The notes under the pieces: model-generated | Told to the model about the DNA's origin: nothing | What the model saw: the letters and a program-made list of their open reading frames with translations, nothing else | Databases searched by the model: none | Program-made: the position numbers and the translations under genes | Shown here: in pieces, positions 23,336 to 32,757 of the stretch | How positions within the stretch are numbered: the stretch's first letter is position 1 | Layout of the letters: the number at the start of each line of letters is the position of its first letter | Assembly (NCBI RefSeq): GCF_017355405.1 | Contig: NZ_CP061177.1 | Location: 496,001-560,000, forward strand | From: Roseomonas haemaphysalidis | Lineage (GTDB): Bacteria > Pseudomonadota > Alphaproteobacteria > Acetobacterales > Acetobacteraceae | Direction of reading: 5' to 3' | Length of the DNA: 64,000 nucleotides

Positions 23336-24146
23336 GCTCGCCCCCGCCGACCGGCCGCTGGCGCTGCTGATCCTGGCGCTGGCGGCGCTCGCCCTGCTGG
23401 TGCTGGTGGGGCCGGTGCTGATCGTGCTGCTGACCTCCTTCACCACCTCGCAGGCGCTGCGCTTTCCGCCGCCGGGGCTGACGCTGCGCTGGTACGCCGC
23501 GTTGTTCGACCCCGTCCGTTCGGCGCAGATCCACCGCGCCGCCGGCAACTCCCTGCTGGTGGCCTTCTGCACGGCGGTGCTGGCGACATCGCTGGCCACC
23601 GGTGCCGCGCTGGCGCTGGCGCGCGCGCGCGGCAGCTGGGCACGGCTGGCGGAGGGCGCCTTTCTGGCGCCGCTGGTGCTGCCCGGCATCGCCTTCGGGC
23701 TGGCCTCGCTGATGTTCGTGTCCTGGCTGCGGCAGCCGCCTTCCTTCGCGCTGCTGGTAATGGGACACGCGATGATCGCGGCTCCCTTCGCGCTGCGCAC
23801 CGTGGGGGCCTCGGCCGCCGGGCTCGACCCCGCGCTGCTGGAAAGCAGCGCCATCCTCGGCGCTTCGCGCTGGCGCACCTTCCGCCGCGTGGTGCTGCCG
23901 CTGATCATGCCGGGCGTGGCGGCGGGCGGCTTTCTCGCCTTCATCTCCTCGCTCGACAACGTTCCCGTCTCGCTCTTCCTTTCTTCCGCCGAGACCGACA
24001 TGCTGCCGATCCGCCTGTGGGGCATGATGGAATCCTCGCTCGACGTCCGCGTCGCCGCCGCCTCGGGCGTGCTGGTCGCCGTGGCGTTCCTCTTACTCCT
24101 CGTGATGGACCGCGCCGTCGGGCTGGTCCGCAGGATGGCCGGATGA
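23328..24146 (+). CDS. Pot-type ABC transporter permease 2 (PotC-like)
   Basis: A 272-residue permease of the PotC group with about six membrane spans, the IVLLTSFTTSQALRFPP N-terminal region typical of PotC, and an EAA loop (ESSAILGASRWRTFRRVVLP). It pairs with permease 1. Its stop overlaps the allA start (ATGA), so the transporter and the enzyme are made together. Confidence 0.9.
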   Translation: MHRLAPADRPLALLILALAALALLVLVGPVLIVLLTSFTTSQALRFPPPGLTLRWYAALFDPVRSAQIHRAAGNSLLVAFCTAVLATSLATGAALALARARGSWARLAEGAFLAPLVLPGIAFGLASLMFVSWLRQPPSFALLVMGHAMIAAPFALRTVGASAAGLDPALLESSAILGASRWRTFRRVVLPLIMPGVAAGGFLAFISSLDNVPVSLFLSSAETDMLPIRLWGMMESSLDVRVAAASGVLVAVAFLLLLVMDRAVGLVRRMAG

Positions 24147-24625
24147 CGCCCCGCCCGCTGATCCCCCAGCACCTGACCCCCGGGGCCTTTGCCCCTTATG
24201 GCGAGGTGCTGGACGTGCCCGAGCAGCCCGGGCGGCTGTATTACGAACGCACCCTGGCCAGCCACCGCGCCCACGCCTGGCCCAGCCTTTCGCTGTCCTG
24301 CAAAGACCCGCATCCTGGCGGCCCGCTGCGGGTGCGGCAGATGGAGCGGCATGCCTTTTCCTCGCAAAGCTTCGTGCCGCTCGGCCCCGTGCGCTGGCTG
24401 GTGCTGGTGGCGCCACATGCGGCCGCCGGCGGGCCGGACATGACGCGGGCGGCGGCCTTCATCGCCGCCCCCGGCCAGGGCGTGACCTATGGCGCCGATG
24501 TCTGGCACCATCCGCTGACGGTGCTGGACGCGCCAGGCCGTTTCGCCGTCATGATGTGGCGCGACGGCACCGAGGGGGACGAGGAATTCGTCGACGTCAC
24601 GCCTTTTGATCTTATGTTTGACTGA
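24143..24625 (+). CDS. allA: Ureidoglycolate lyase
   Basis: A 160-residue member of the AllA family, which splits ureidoglycolate into glyoxylate and urea at the end of allantoin breakdown. Visible family features are AFAPYGEVLD near residue 15, QMERHAFSSQSFVPLG, a mid-chain AAFIAAPGQGVTYGADVWHHPL and a C-terminal FVDVTPF. Length equals that of E. coli AllA. The ATG overlaps the permease stop, so it is the last gene of the importer operon. This makes an imported ureide the likely starting material. Confidence 0.93.
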   Translation: MTPRPLIPQHLTPGAFAPYGEVLDVPEQPGRLYYERTLASHRAHAWPSLSLSCKDPHPGGPLRVRQMERHAFSSQSFVPLGPVRWLVLVAPHAAAGGPDMTRAAAFIAAPGQGVTYGADVWHHPLTVLDAPGRFAVMMWRDGTEGDEEFVDVTPFDLMFD

Positions 24626-24633
24626 AAGGTCGT

Positions 24634-24764
24634 GAAGCGAAGAATCTTCTTCTGAAGAAAAAGAAGCAAAAAGACTTTGCTTGCCAGGGGCGTTGCGCTG
24701 GCCGTGGTGCGCTCCCCTAACTGACAAAGTTTTTTGGTTCTTTTTTCCAAAAAAGAACGGCTTC
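24634..24764. repeat. Palindromic AT-rich intergenic element, family C
   Basis: Two inverted arms, each made of GAAGC, a hairpin, then CAAAAA-ACTTTG. The left arm hairpin is TTCTTC-T-GAAGAA (24647-24659); the right is a perfect 10-bp repeat GTTCTTTTTT-CC-AAAAAAGAAC (24737-24758). The arms are very AT-rich in a GC-rich genome. It sits between allA and puuE, just after the allA stop, and may terminate the importer operon. Confidence 0.6.
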
Positions 24765-24822
24765 CTCGACCTTTTCGTCGAAGCCGGCCTTGCATTCAAC
24801 AGGCTCCGAGGAACCGCACCGC

Positions 24823-25746
24823 ATGTCCTACGAGGTGAAACGCGACTTCATCGGCTACGGCGCCCATCCGCCGGACCCGCGCTGGTCGGGCGGCGCGCGG
24901 CTCGCCGTCAATTTCGTGATGAATTACGAGGAGGGTTCCGAGCCGTCCGTGCAGGATGGCGAGGGCTACACGGAATCCGGCCTGACCGAGGGGCATGCGC
25001 TCAGCCAGATGGGCACGGGGCGCGACCTGGCGGCGGAAGGGATGTTCGAATACGGCAGCCGCGTCGGCTTCTGGCGGTTGCTGCGGATGTTCCAGGAACG
25101 CGGCCTGCCGCTGACCATCTTCGGCTGCGCCCTGGCGCTGGAGCGCAATCCCGAGGCTGCCGCCGCCATCCGCGAAAGCGGCTTCGACGTGTGTTGTCAC
25201 GGCTGGCGCTGGATCAAGCATTTCGAGCTGTCGGAGGCGGAGGAGCGCGAGCACATCCGCCGCGCCGTGGAATCGCTGGAGCGCACCATCGGCAGCCGTC
25301 CGCTGGGCTGGTACTGCCGCTATGGACCCAGCGTGAACACCCGCCGCCTTGTCGCCGAGGAGGGCGGCTTTCTTTACGACAGCGATTCCTACGCCGACGA
25401 GTTGCCCTGGTGGCTGACGGTGGAGGGTAAGCCGCACCTCGTTGTGCCCTATAGCCTGACCAACAACGACGGAAAGTTCGCTGGCGCTGTCGGCACGGGC
25501 GACCAGTGGTTTTCCTTTATCCGTGATGCCTTCGATACCCTTTACGCCGAAGGTGCGAAGACGCCGAAGATGATGTCCGTCGGACTGCACATGCGACTGA
25601 TCGGCCACCCCGCCCGCGCCGCGGGGCTGGCGAAGCTGCTGGATCATATCCAGAAGCATGAAGGGGTATGGGTCACGCGTCGCATCGATATCGCGCGGCA
25701 TTGGATGCGCGAGCATCCTTACGCTGGAAAGGGGCTCAACGAATAA
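24823..25746 (+). CDS. puuE: Allantoinase, PuuE type (metal-independent polysaccharide-deacetylase fold)
   Basis: A 307-residue protein closely resembling Pseudomonas PuuE, which opens the allantoin ring to allantoate. Matches include RDFIGYGAHPPDPRW, VMNYEEGSE, FEYGSRVGFWRLL, CCHGWRWI, RPLGWYCRYGPSVNTRRL, EEGGFLYDSDSY, HLVVPYSLTNND and VGLHMRLIGHPAR. GAGGA lies 9 bp before the ATG, which is about 195 bp after allA. With allA upstream this gives the first and last steps from allantoin to glyoxylate; the middle step (allantoate hydrolysis) is not encoded here unless the M20-like enzyme does it. Confidence 0.9.
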   Translation: MSYEVKRDFIGYGAHPPDPRWSGGARLAVNFVMNYEEGSEPSVQDGEGYTESGLTEGHALSQMGTGRDLAAEGMFEYGSRVGFWRLLRMFQERGLPLTIFGCALALERNPEAAAAIRESGFDVCCHGWRWIKHFELSEAEEREHIRRAVESLERTIGSRPLGWYCRYGPSVNTRRLVAEEGGFLYDSDSYADELPWWLTVEGKPHLVVPYSLTNNDGKFAGAVGTGDQWFSFIRDAFDTLYAEGAKTPKMMSVGLHMRLIGHPARAAGLAKLLDHIQKHEGVWVTRRIDIARHWMREHPYAGKGLNE

Positions 25747-25918
25747 GGGGAACGGCGGCGGCAGCGAGGCCGGGACAGACGCCGCTGCCCAGCAAGGCAG
25801 CAGGTTGTTCGCGTCCCGCTCCTGATATCTCAGCTTGGCGTGAATCAAGCGCAGATCGCGGGCTTCAGCGGCATGAAGCACGCTTCCGCCACGCTTCGCC
25901 GGCGACCATGCTGCCGCG

Positions 25919-26964
25919 ATGTCGATGGTCCCTTCGGTGCGGCAAGGCGCCGCGCCAATGCCTGTCCCGATGCCTCCCCGGCGCATCCTCCTGATAGGGG
26001 GCTGTGGCTTTGTCGGGCTGAACATCGCGGAAGCGCTGCTGCGGCAAGGGCACAACGTGACCCTGCTGGACCGCCACGCCCTGCCCACCGCCGCGGCGGC
26101 CGCATTCGGTGCCCTGTCCGGACGCCTGACCACCGGCATCGTGGACGTGACGCGGCCGGACACCGTGGCTCCCTACCTGCGGGATGGCGCCGACGGCATG
26201 GTGCTCGGTGCCGCCATCACCGCCGGCCCGGCGCGCGAGGCAGCGGCACCGGAAGCCATCCTGGCCGTCAACCTGGGTGCCCTGCCCGGCTTGCTGCGCC
26301 TGGCGCGCGATGCGGCCGTGGGGCGGGTGCTGAACCTCAGCTCCGCCGCCGCCTACGGCGCTGGCCCCGGCGACACGCCCCTGGACGAGGCTGGCCCGGC
26401 CTGCCCCACGGGCCTCTACGCCATCACCAAGCTGGCCGGCGAAGGCGTCTGCGACCGCCTGGGCGCGCTGTGGGGCCTGGACGTGATCAGCCTCCGGCTC
26501 AGCGCCGTGTTCGGCCCCTGGGAACACGCGACGGGCCTGCGCGACACGCTCAGCCCGCCCTTCCAGGTGATGCGGGCGGCAGCGGCCGGCACGCCCGCGC
26601 TGCTGCCGCGCCCCGGGCTGCGGGACTGGGTCTACGCGCCGGATGTGGCGGAGGCCGTGGCGATGCTGCTGGCGGCCGAACGCCCACGGCAGCGCCTCTA
26701 CAACGTCACCGGCGCCGTGCCGTGGCCGCTGCTGGGCTGGGGCCAGGCCCTGTGCCGCGTGCCGCGCCCCGGCTTCGCCTGCCGGCTGGCGGAAGGGGGC
26801 GAGGTGCCGACGATCGACCTGCACGGCACGGCGGACCGCGCGCCGCTTTCATCCTCGCGGCTGGACGGTGAATTCGGCTGGCACGCCCGCCACGGCGCGG
26901 CGGCCGCGGCGACGCATTTCGAAGCATGGTGGCTGGCGCATGGCGCGGCCCTGGAGGTGATGGC

Positions 26965-26968
<4 letters not shown>
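25919..26968 (+). CDS. NAD-dependent epimerase/dehydratase (extended SDR)
   Basis: A 349-residue extended short-chain dehydrogenase. It has a Rossmann motif GGCGFVGLNIAEALL, LSSAAAYG, catalytic YAITK, RLSAVFGPWE and a C-terminal substrate domain. Such enzymes act on nucleotide sugars or hydroxy-acid substrates. It opens a plus-strand operon ending in a peptide-type importer, and its stop overlaps the next gene (ATGA). The start is uncertain: later in-frame ATGs at 25958 and 25970 are closer to the Rossmann motif, and no strong ribosome site separates them. Confidence 0.83.
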
Positions 26969-27741
<773 letters not shown>

Positions 27742-27746
27742 CGGCC

Positions 27747-29168
27747 ATGGATGCCCTGCAGGCCCTGACCGGACGCGCGCGCGACGACCTCGCCCGCATT
27801 GCCCACCCTGCGCGGCCCTGGGTGCCGCCGCGCCCCGGCCCGGATGGAAACGCGGCGCTGGACGTGCTGGTGGTGGGCGCCGGGCAGTCCGGCCTGGCGA
27901 CCGGCTTCGGCCTGCTGCGCGCGCAGGTGCGCAACATCCTGCTGGTGGATGGCGCGGCGCGCGGGCTGGAAGGCCCGTGGCTCACCTATGCCCGGATGCC
28001 GACGCTGCGCAGCCCGAAGGACTACACCGGCCCCGACCTCGACATCCCCAGCCTGACCTACCAGTCGTGGCACGAGGCCCGCTACGGCGCGGCGCATTGG
28101 CAGGCGCTGGACCGCATCCCGCGTGGCGACTGGGCCGCCTACCTGCTTTGGCTGCGCGACACCGTGCAGGTGCCGGTGCTGAACGAGACGGTGGTGACGG
28201 ACATCGCCCCCGCCGGCGACCTGCTGGCGGTGACGCTGCGCGCAGCGGACGGCACGGAAACGCTGCGCCACGCCCGCCGCGTGGTGCTGGCCACGGGGCA
28301 GGACAGCCTGGGCCGCTGGGCGATGCCGGATTTCGTCGCCGGCCTGCCCGCCGCGCTGCGCGCCCACAGCGCGGATGCCATCAACTTCGCGCTTCTGCGC
28401 GGCAAGCGCGTGGCCGTGCTCGGCGCCGGCGCCTCGGCACTGGACAACGCGGCCAGCGCGCTGGAAGCCGGCGCGGCGGAGGTGCACCTGTTCTGCCGCC
28501 GCCCGGAGCCGCAGCTGGTGCAGCCCTACCTGTGGCTGACCTTTGCCGGCTTCCTGCGTCACCTTTCAGACCTGGACGACCGCTGGCGCTGGCGGCTGAT
28601 GCGCCACATCCTGAGCTTGCGGGAAGGCTTCCCGCAGCCGACCTGGGACCGCTGCGCGCGGCATGGCCACTTCACCCTGCATGCCGGCGCCCCCTGGCGC
28701 GGCGCCCGCGCGCTGCCGGGGGGCGGCGTCGAGATCGACACGCCGCAGGGGCCGTTCCAGGCGGATTTCCTGATCTGTGGAACCGGCATCGAGATGCAGC
28801 CGGCCGCGCGGCCGGAACTCGCACGCTGCGCCGGCAACATCGCCCTCTGGGGCGACCGCTACGCCCCGCCGGAAGGCGAGCGCGACGACCGCCTGGCCCG
28901 CTTCCCATACCTCGGCGCCGACTACGCGCTGCAGGAGAAGACGGTGGGGCAGACGCCCTGGATCGCCCGGCTGCACCTGTTCTCCATCGCCTCCACCCTC
29001 AGCTTCGGTGCCTCCGGCTCCTCGATCAACGCCATGACCACGGCGGTGCCGAAGCTGGTGAACGGCCTGACCCGCGCGCTGTTCACCGAGGACGTGGAAC
29101 ACCACTGGGCGGAGCTGCAGGCCTGGAACACGCCCCAGTCGGTGCTGCGGCGCCCGGTGACGGCATGA
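27747..29168 (+). CDS. FAD-dependent monooxygenase (FMO/Baeyer-Villiger-like)
   Basis: A 473-residue flavoprotein with two dinucleotide motifs: VVGAGQSGLATGFGLL near residue 36 for FAD and VLGAGASALDNAAS near 225 for NADPH. A conserved ATGQDS follows the first domain, and FLICGTGIE is the usual C-terminal ATG-like loop. This build fits flavin-containing monooxygenases that oxygenate amines, sulfides or ketones. It follows the SDR gene after 5 bp and precedes the importer's binding protein, so its substrate is probably the imported compound. Confidence 0.85.
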   Translation: MDALQALTGRARDDLARIAHPARPWVPPRPGPDGNAALDVLVVGAGQSGLATGFGLLRAQVRNILLVDGAARGLEGPWLTYARMPTLRSPKDYTGPDLDIPSLTYQSWHEARYGAAHWQALDRIPRGDWAAYLLWLRDTVQVPVLNETVVTDIAPAGDLLAVTLRAADGTETLRHARRVVLATGQDSLGRWAMPDFVAGLPAALRAHSADAINFALLRGKRVAVLGAGASALDNAASALEAGAAEVHLFCRRPEPQLVQPYLWLTFAGFLRHLSDLDDRWRWRLMRHILSLREGFPQPTWDRCARHGHFTLHAGAPWRGARALPGGGVEIDTPQGPFQADFLICGTGIEMQPAARPELARCAGNIALWGDRYAPPEGERDDRLARFPYLGADYALQEKTVGQTPWIARLHLFSIASTLSFGASGSSINAMTTAVPKLVNGLTRALFTEDVEHHWAELQAWNTPQSVLRRPVTA

Positions 29169-29247
29169 GGGCACGCTTTTTGCGTATGAAGATCACGATC
29201 TCCGCGCCGCGCCCGGCCCCGGGTGCCCTTTCCGAAGGAATGCCAGC

Positions 29248-30861
29248 ATGACCGTGACCCGACGCCAAGGCCTGATGGGCCTTGCAGCCCTCGGTGCCTC
29301 GCCGATCGCATTGAGCGCCGCGCCGGCGCTGGCCCAGGCCGCCAGCCGCGCGGAAACGCTGCGCCAGATCACCGGCGGTGCCATCAACACCCTCGACCCC
29401 ACCATGCCGGGCACGACGCGCGAGTCCTTCGGGCTGAGCATGAACGTCTACGACCGGCTGGTCGCCTTCGGGCGCAAGCAGGTGAACGGCAACTGGGTGT
29501 TCGACAACACGGAGATCCGCGGCGAGCTGGCCGAGCGCTTCGAGATCAGCGCCGACGGCCTGACCATCACGCTGCACCTGCGCCCCGGCGCGCTGTGGCA
29601 CGACGGCACGCCGGTGACGGCGGAGGACGTGAAGTGGTCGCTCGACCGCCACGTCAGCGCCAAGTCGCTGGCCGTGTCGCAGTTCCAGACGGGGTCGCTG
29701 ACCAGCACGGAGCAGTTCCGCGTCGCCGGCCCCGGCGTGGTGGTGGTGACGCTGGACAAGCCGGACCGGCTGGCGCTGTCCAACCTCGCCGTGACCTACG
29801 CGATCATGATCAACAGTACGCTGGCGAAGAAGCACGCCACGGATGACGATCCCTGGGCGCAGAAATGGATGCAAACCAACACGGCGGCCGGCGGCGCCTA
29901 CAAGGTGGAAAGCTTCCGCCCCGGCGTGCAGGCCGTGCTGACGCGCAACGAGGACTGGAAGAACGGCCCCCTGCCCTTCTTCCGCCGCGTCATCTCGCAA
30001 ACCGTGCCGGAGGCGGCGACGCGCGCCAACCTGATCGAGAAGGGCGACGCCGACATCGCCATCGACCTGCAGACCAGCGACATCGCCTCGCTGGAAAGCC
30101 GTGGCCAGGTGAAGGTCGCCTCGATCCCGCAAACCAACGGCTTCACGCACATCTCGTTCAACACCCGCATGGCCCCCTTCGACAACCCGAAGGTGCGACA
30201 GGCCATCGCCGCCGCGCTGCCCTATGACGACATGTTCAAGGCCTCGTTGTTCGGGCGCGGCCGCAAGCTCTATGGCGGCGACTGGACCACGCCCCCCGGC
30301 ATCGACTTCCCGCAGCCGATGCCGGTGAAGCAGGATCTCGACAAGGCCCGTGCCCTGCTGGCCGAGGCCGGCATGGCCGGCGGCTTCGCCACCACCTTTT
30401 CCTTTGGCGCCAGCACCGCAGCCACCGCCGAGCCGGTGGCCGCCCTGGTGCAGGAGGCGCTGGGGCGGATCGGCATCAAGGTGGAGATCCAGAAGCTGCC
30501 GGACGCGCAGCTCAACACGCTGCAGGCGGAAAAGAAGCTCGCCTTCTACACGGATTCCGGCACCGCCTGGCTGCCCGCCACCTACTACTTCTTCTTTCTC
30601 TACTTCACCCGCGACCAGCGCTGGAACTTCGCGAGCTGGGAGAACCCGCGCATCGCCGAGCTGGCCAACGCCGCCCGCTTCGAGCGCGACCCGGCGGCCT
30701 ATGAGGCGCAGTGCCGCGAGATGATCACCATCCTGGCGGACCAGATGCCGCTACTGATGCTGTGGCAGCCCAACATGGACGCGGTGATGGGCAAGTCGAT
30801 CGAGGGCTTCACCTACCAGTTCTACCGGCAGGTGGATTTCCGCGACCTGAAGCGGGCCTGA
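29248..30861 (+). CDS. Peptide-type ABC substrate-binding protein (SBP family 5, DppA-like)
   Basis: A 537-residue exported binding protein. The leader is Tat-like (TVTRRQGLMGLAALG, cleavage near ALAQAA). The mature part has SBP_bac_5 features: RQITGGAINTLDPTMP, LAERFEISADGLTITLHLR, WHDGTPVTAEDVKWSLDRH and an extended C-terminal lobe. AAGGA sits 8 bp before the ATG. It delivers ligand to the permeases encoded next. Family ligands range from peptides to glutathione, opines and nickel; none can be chosen here. Confidence 0.92.
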   Translation: MTVTRRQGLMGLAALGASPIALSAAPALAQAASRAETLRQITGGAINTLDPTMPGTTRESFGLSMNVYDRLVAFGRKQVNGNWVFDNTEIRGELAERFEISADGLTITLHLRPGALWHDGTPVTAEDVKWSLDRHVSAKSLAVSQFQTGSLTSTEQFRVAGPGVVVVTLDKPDRLALSNLAVTYAIMINSTLAKKHATDDDPWAQKWMQTNTAAGGAYKVESFRPGVQAVLTRNEDWKNGPLPFFRRVISQTVPEAATRANLIEKGDADIAIDLQTSDIASLESRGQVKVASIPQTNGFTHISFNTRMAPFDNPKVRQAIAAALPYDDMFKASLFGRGRKLYGGDWTTPPGIDFPQPMPVKQDLDKARALLAEAGMAGGFATTFSFGASTAATAEPVAALVQEALGRIGIKVEIQKLPDAQLNTLQAEKKLAFYTDSGTAWLPATYYFFFLYFTRDQRWNFASWENPRIAELANAARFERDPAAYEAQCREMITILADQMPLLMLWQPNMDAVMGKSIEGFTYQFYRQVDFRDLKRA

Positions 30862-30865
30862 GCGA

Positions 30866-31897
30866 ATGCGGGCGCTGGGGCGGGCCGGGCGGCACGTGGG
30901 GGGGCGGCTTCTGGCCGCCATCCCCGCGGTGCTGGGCGTGCTGGTGCTCACCTTCCTGGTGATGCGCGTGCTGCCCGGGGACCCGGCGGTGTACTTCGCC
31001 GGCGGCCCCAGCGCGGGACAGGCGGAGATTGATGCGCTGCGCGCCGAGATGGGCCTCGACAAGCCGGTGCCGGTGCAGCTGCTGTATTATTTCCGGGATA
31101 TCGCGGGCGGCGACCTCGGCCGCTCGCTCACCACCGGGCAGCCGGTGCTCACTGATATCCGCCAGCGCCTGCCTGCTTCCCTGGAGCTGACCTTCAGCGC
31201 CCTGCTGATCGCGCTGCTCGCCGCCGTGCCGCTGGGCATCCTGGCGGCGCTGCGGCCGGGCTCGGCGGTCGACCACCTCGTGCGCTTTCTGTGCACCATG
31301 GGCGTCTGCATGCCGACCTTCGTCACCGGGCTGCTGCTGATCTACGTCTTCTACTACCTGCTGGGCTGGTCGCCCGACCCCACCGGGCGGCTCGACATCT
31401 TCGCCGCCACGCCGCCCGAGATCACCGGCTTCCTGCTGGTCGACTTCGCGCTCACCGGCGACGGGGAGGGCTGGCGCGCCGCCGCCACGCAGCTGCTGCT
31501 GCCCGCCGCCACCATGGCGCTGTTCGTGCTGGCGCCGCTGGCGCGGATGACGCGCGCATCGATGCTGGCGGTGCTGGGCGGCGAGTTCATCCGCACGGCA
31601 CGCGCCATGGGGCTGCCGGGCTGGCGCATCATCCTGGTCTATGCGCTGCGCAACGCCATCCTGCCGGTGCTGACCATCGCCGGCATCGTCTTTTCCACGA
31701 TGCTCGGCGCCAACGTGCTGGTGGAGAAGGTGTTCTCCTGGCCCGGCGTCGCCTCCTACGCGCTGGATGCGCTGCAGGCCTCGGACTACGCGCCGGTGCA
31801 GGGCTTTGTGCTGCTGATGGCCAGCATTTTCGTGGTGGTGAACCTCGTGATCGATCTGCTCTACGGCCTGGCCGACCCGCGGGCGCGCGCCGAATGA
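30866..31897 (+). CDS. Peptide-type ABC permease (DppB-like)
   Basis: A 343-residue permease with six predicted membrane segments. It begins GGRLLAAIPAVLGVLVLTFLVMRVLPGDP, quoted only in part, which is the DppB hallmark, and has the EAA loop EFIRTARAMGLPGWRIILVYALRNA (first half shown in positions 31586-31660). It pairs with the DppC-like product of the next gene, whose ATG overlaps its stop. Confidence 0.92.
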   Translation: MRALGRAGRHVGGRLLAAIPAVLGVLVLTFLVMRVLPGDPAVYFAGGPSAGQAEIDALRAEMGLDKPVPVQLLYYFRDIAGGDLGRSLTTGQPVLTDIRQRLPASLELTFSALLIALLAAVPLGILAALRPGSAVDHLVRFLCTMGVCMPTFVTGLLLIYVFYYLLGWSPDPTGRLDIFAATPPEITGFLLVDFALTGDGEGWRAAATQLLLPAATMALFVLAPLARMTRASMLAVLGGEFIRTARAMGLPGWRIILVYALRNAILPVLTIAGIVFSTMLGANVLVEKVFSWPGVASYALDALQASDYAPVQGFVLLMASIFVVVNLVIDLLYGLADPRARAE

Positions 31898-32757
31898 GCG
31901 CGACCACCGCACCCCCGTCCATGCTGCGCCACGCCGCCTGGGTGCTGCGCGGCAACCCGGTGACGGCGGCGGCCCTGGCGGGCACAGCGCTGCTGGTGCT
32001 GGTCGCGCTGCTGGCACCCTGGCTGGCTCCTTACGACCCCGTGGCGACAAACGTCGCCAACGCCATGCGGCCACCTTCCGCCGCCCATTGGTTCGGCACG
32101 GACCAGCTCGGGCGGGACATCCTCAGCCGGTTGATCCACGGCACGCGGCTGGACCTCGCCATCGCCGCCTCCGCCGTCGGCCTGTCCTTCGCCGTCGGCG
32201 CCGTCATCGGCGCCTTCTGCGGCTATCACGGCGGGCGGCTGGACCGCGCCGTCGGGCGCTTCGTGGACGTGCTGATGGCCTTTCCGCTGTTCGTGCTGGC
32301 GATGGCGATGGTCGCGGCCCTCGGCAACCAGGTGCAGAACATCGTCTACGCCACGGCCGTCATCAACCTGCCCTTCTACATCCGCTTCGCCCGCACCGAG
32401 GTCGCGGTGCGGCGCCAGGCAGGCTGGGTGGAGGCGGCGCGGGCCTCGGGCAACGGCGGCGGGCGCATCGTGCTCGGCTTTCTGCTGCCCAACATCCTGC
32501 CCAATGTCGCCGTGCAGATCTCGCTCAACCTGGGCTGGGCCATCCTGAATGCCGCCGGCCTGTCCTTTCTCGGCCTCGGCGTCACGGCGCCGACGCCGGA
32601 ATGGGGGATCATGGTGGCGGAAGGCGCGCGCTTCATCACCGCCGGGCACTGGTGGCTGGTGGCCTTCCCCGGCCTCGCGCTGATGTTCGCCGTGCTCTGC
32701 TTCAACCTGCTGGGGGACGGGCTGCGCGACATCCTGGACCCGAGGATGCGCACGTGA
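31894..32757 (+). CDS. Peptide-type ABC permease (DppC-like)
   Basis: A 287-residue permease with the DppC pattern: an N-terminal span, HWFGTDQLGRDILSRLIHG, then the binding-protein-dependent transport domain with EAARASGNGGGRIV. Its C-terminus is about three-quarters identical by eye to the truncated permease at 2-301, which shows the two transporters are paralogues. Gene order SBP-DppB-DppC-ATPase is complete here. Start and stop overlap both neighbours (ATGA, GTGA). Confidence 0.92.
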   Translation: MSATTAPPSMLRHAAWVLRGNPVTAAALAGTALLVLVALLAPWLAPYDPVATNVANAMRPPSAAHWFGTDQLGRDILSRLIHGTRLDLAIAASAVGLSFAVGAVIGAFCGYHGGRLDRAVGRFVDVLMAFPLFVLAMAMVAALGNQVQNIVYATAVINLPFYIRFARTEVAVRRQAGWVEAARASGNGGGRIVLGFLLPNILPNVAVQISLNLGWAILNAAGLSFLGLGVTAPTPEWGIMVAEGARFITAGHWWLVAFPGLALMFAVLCFNLLGDGLRDILDPRMRT

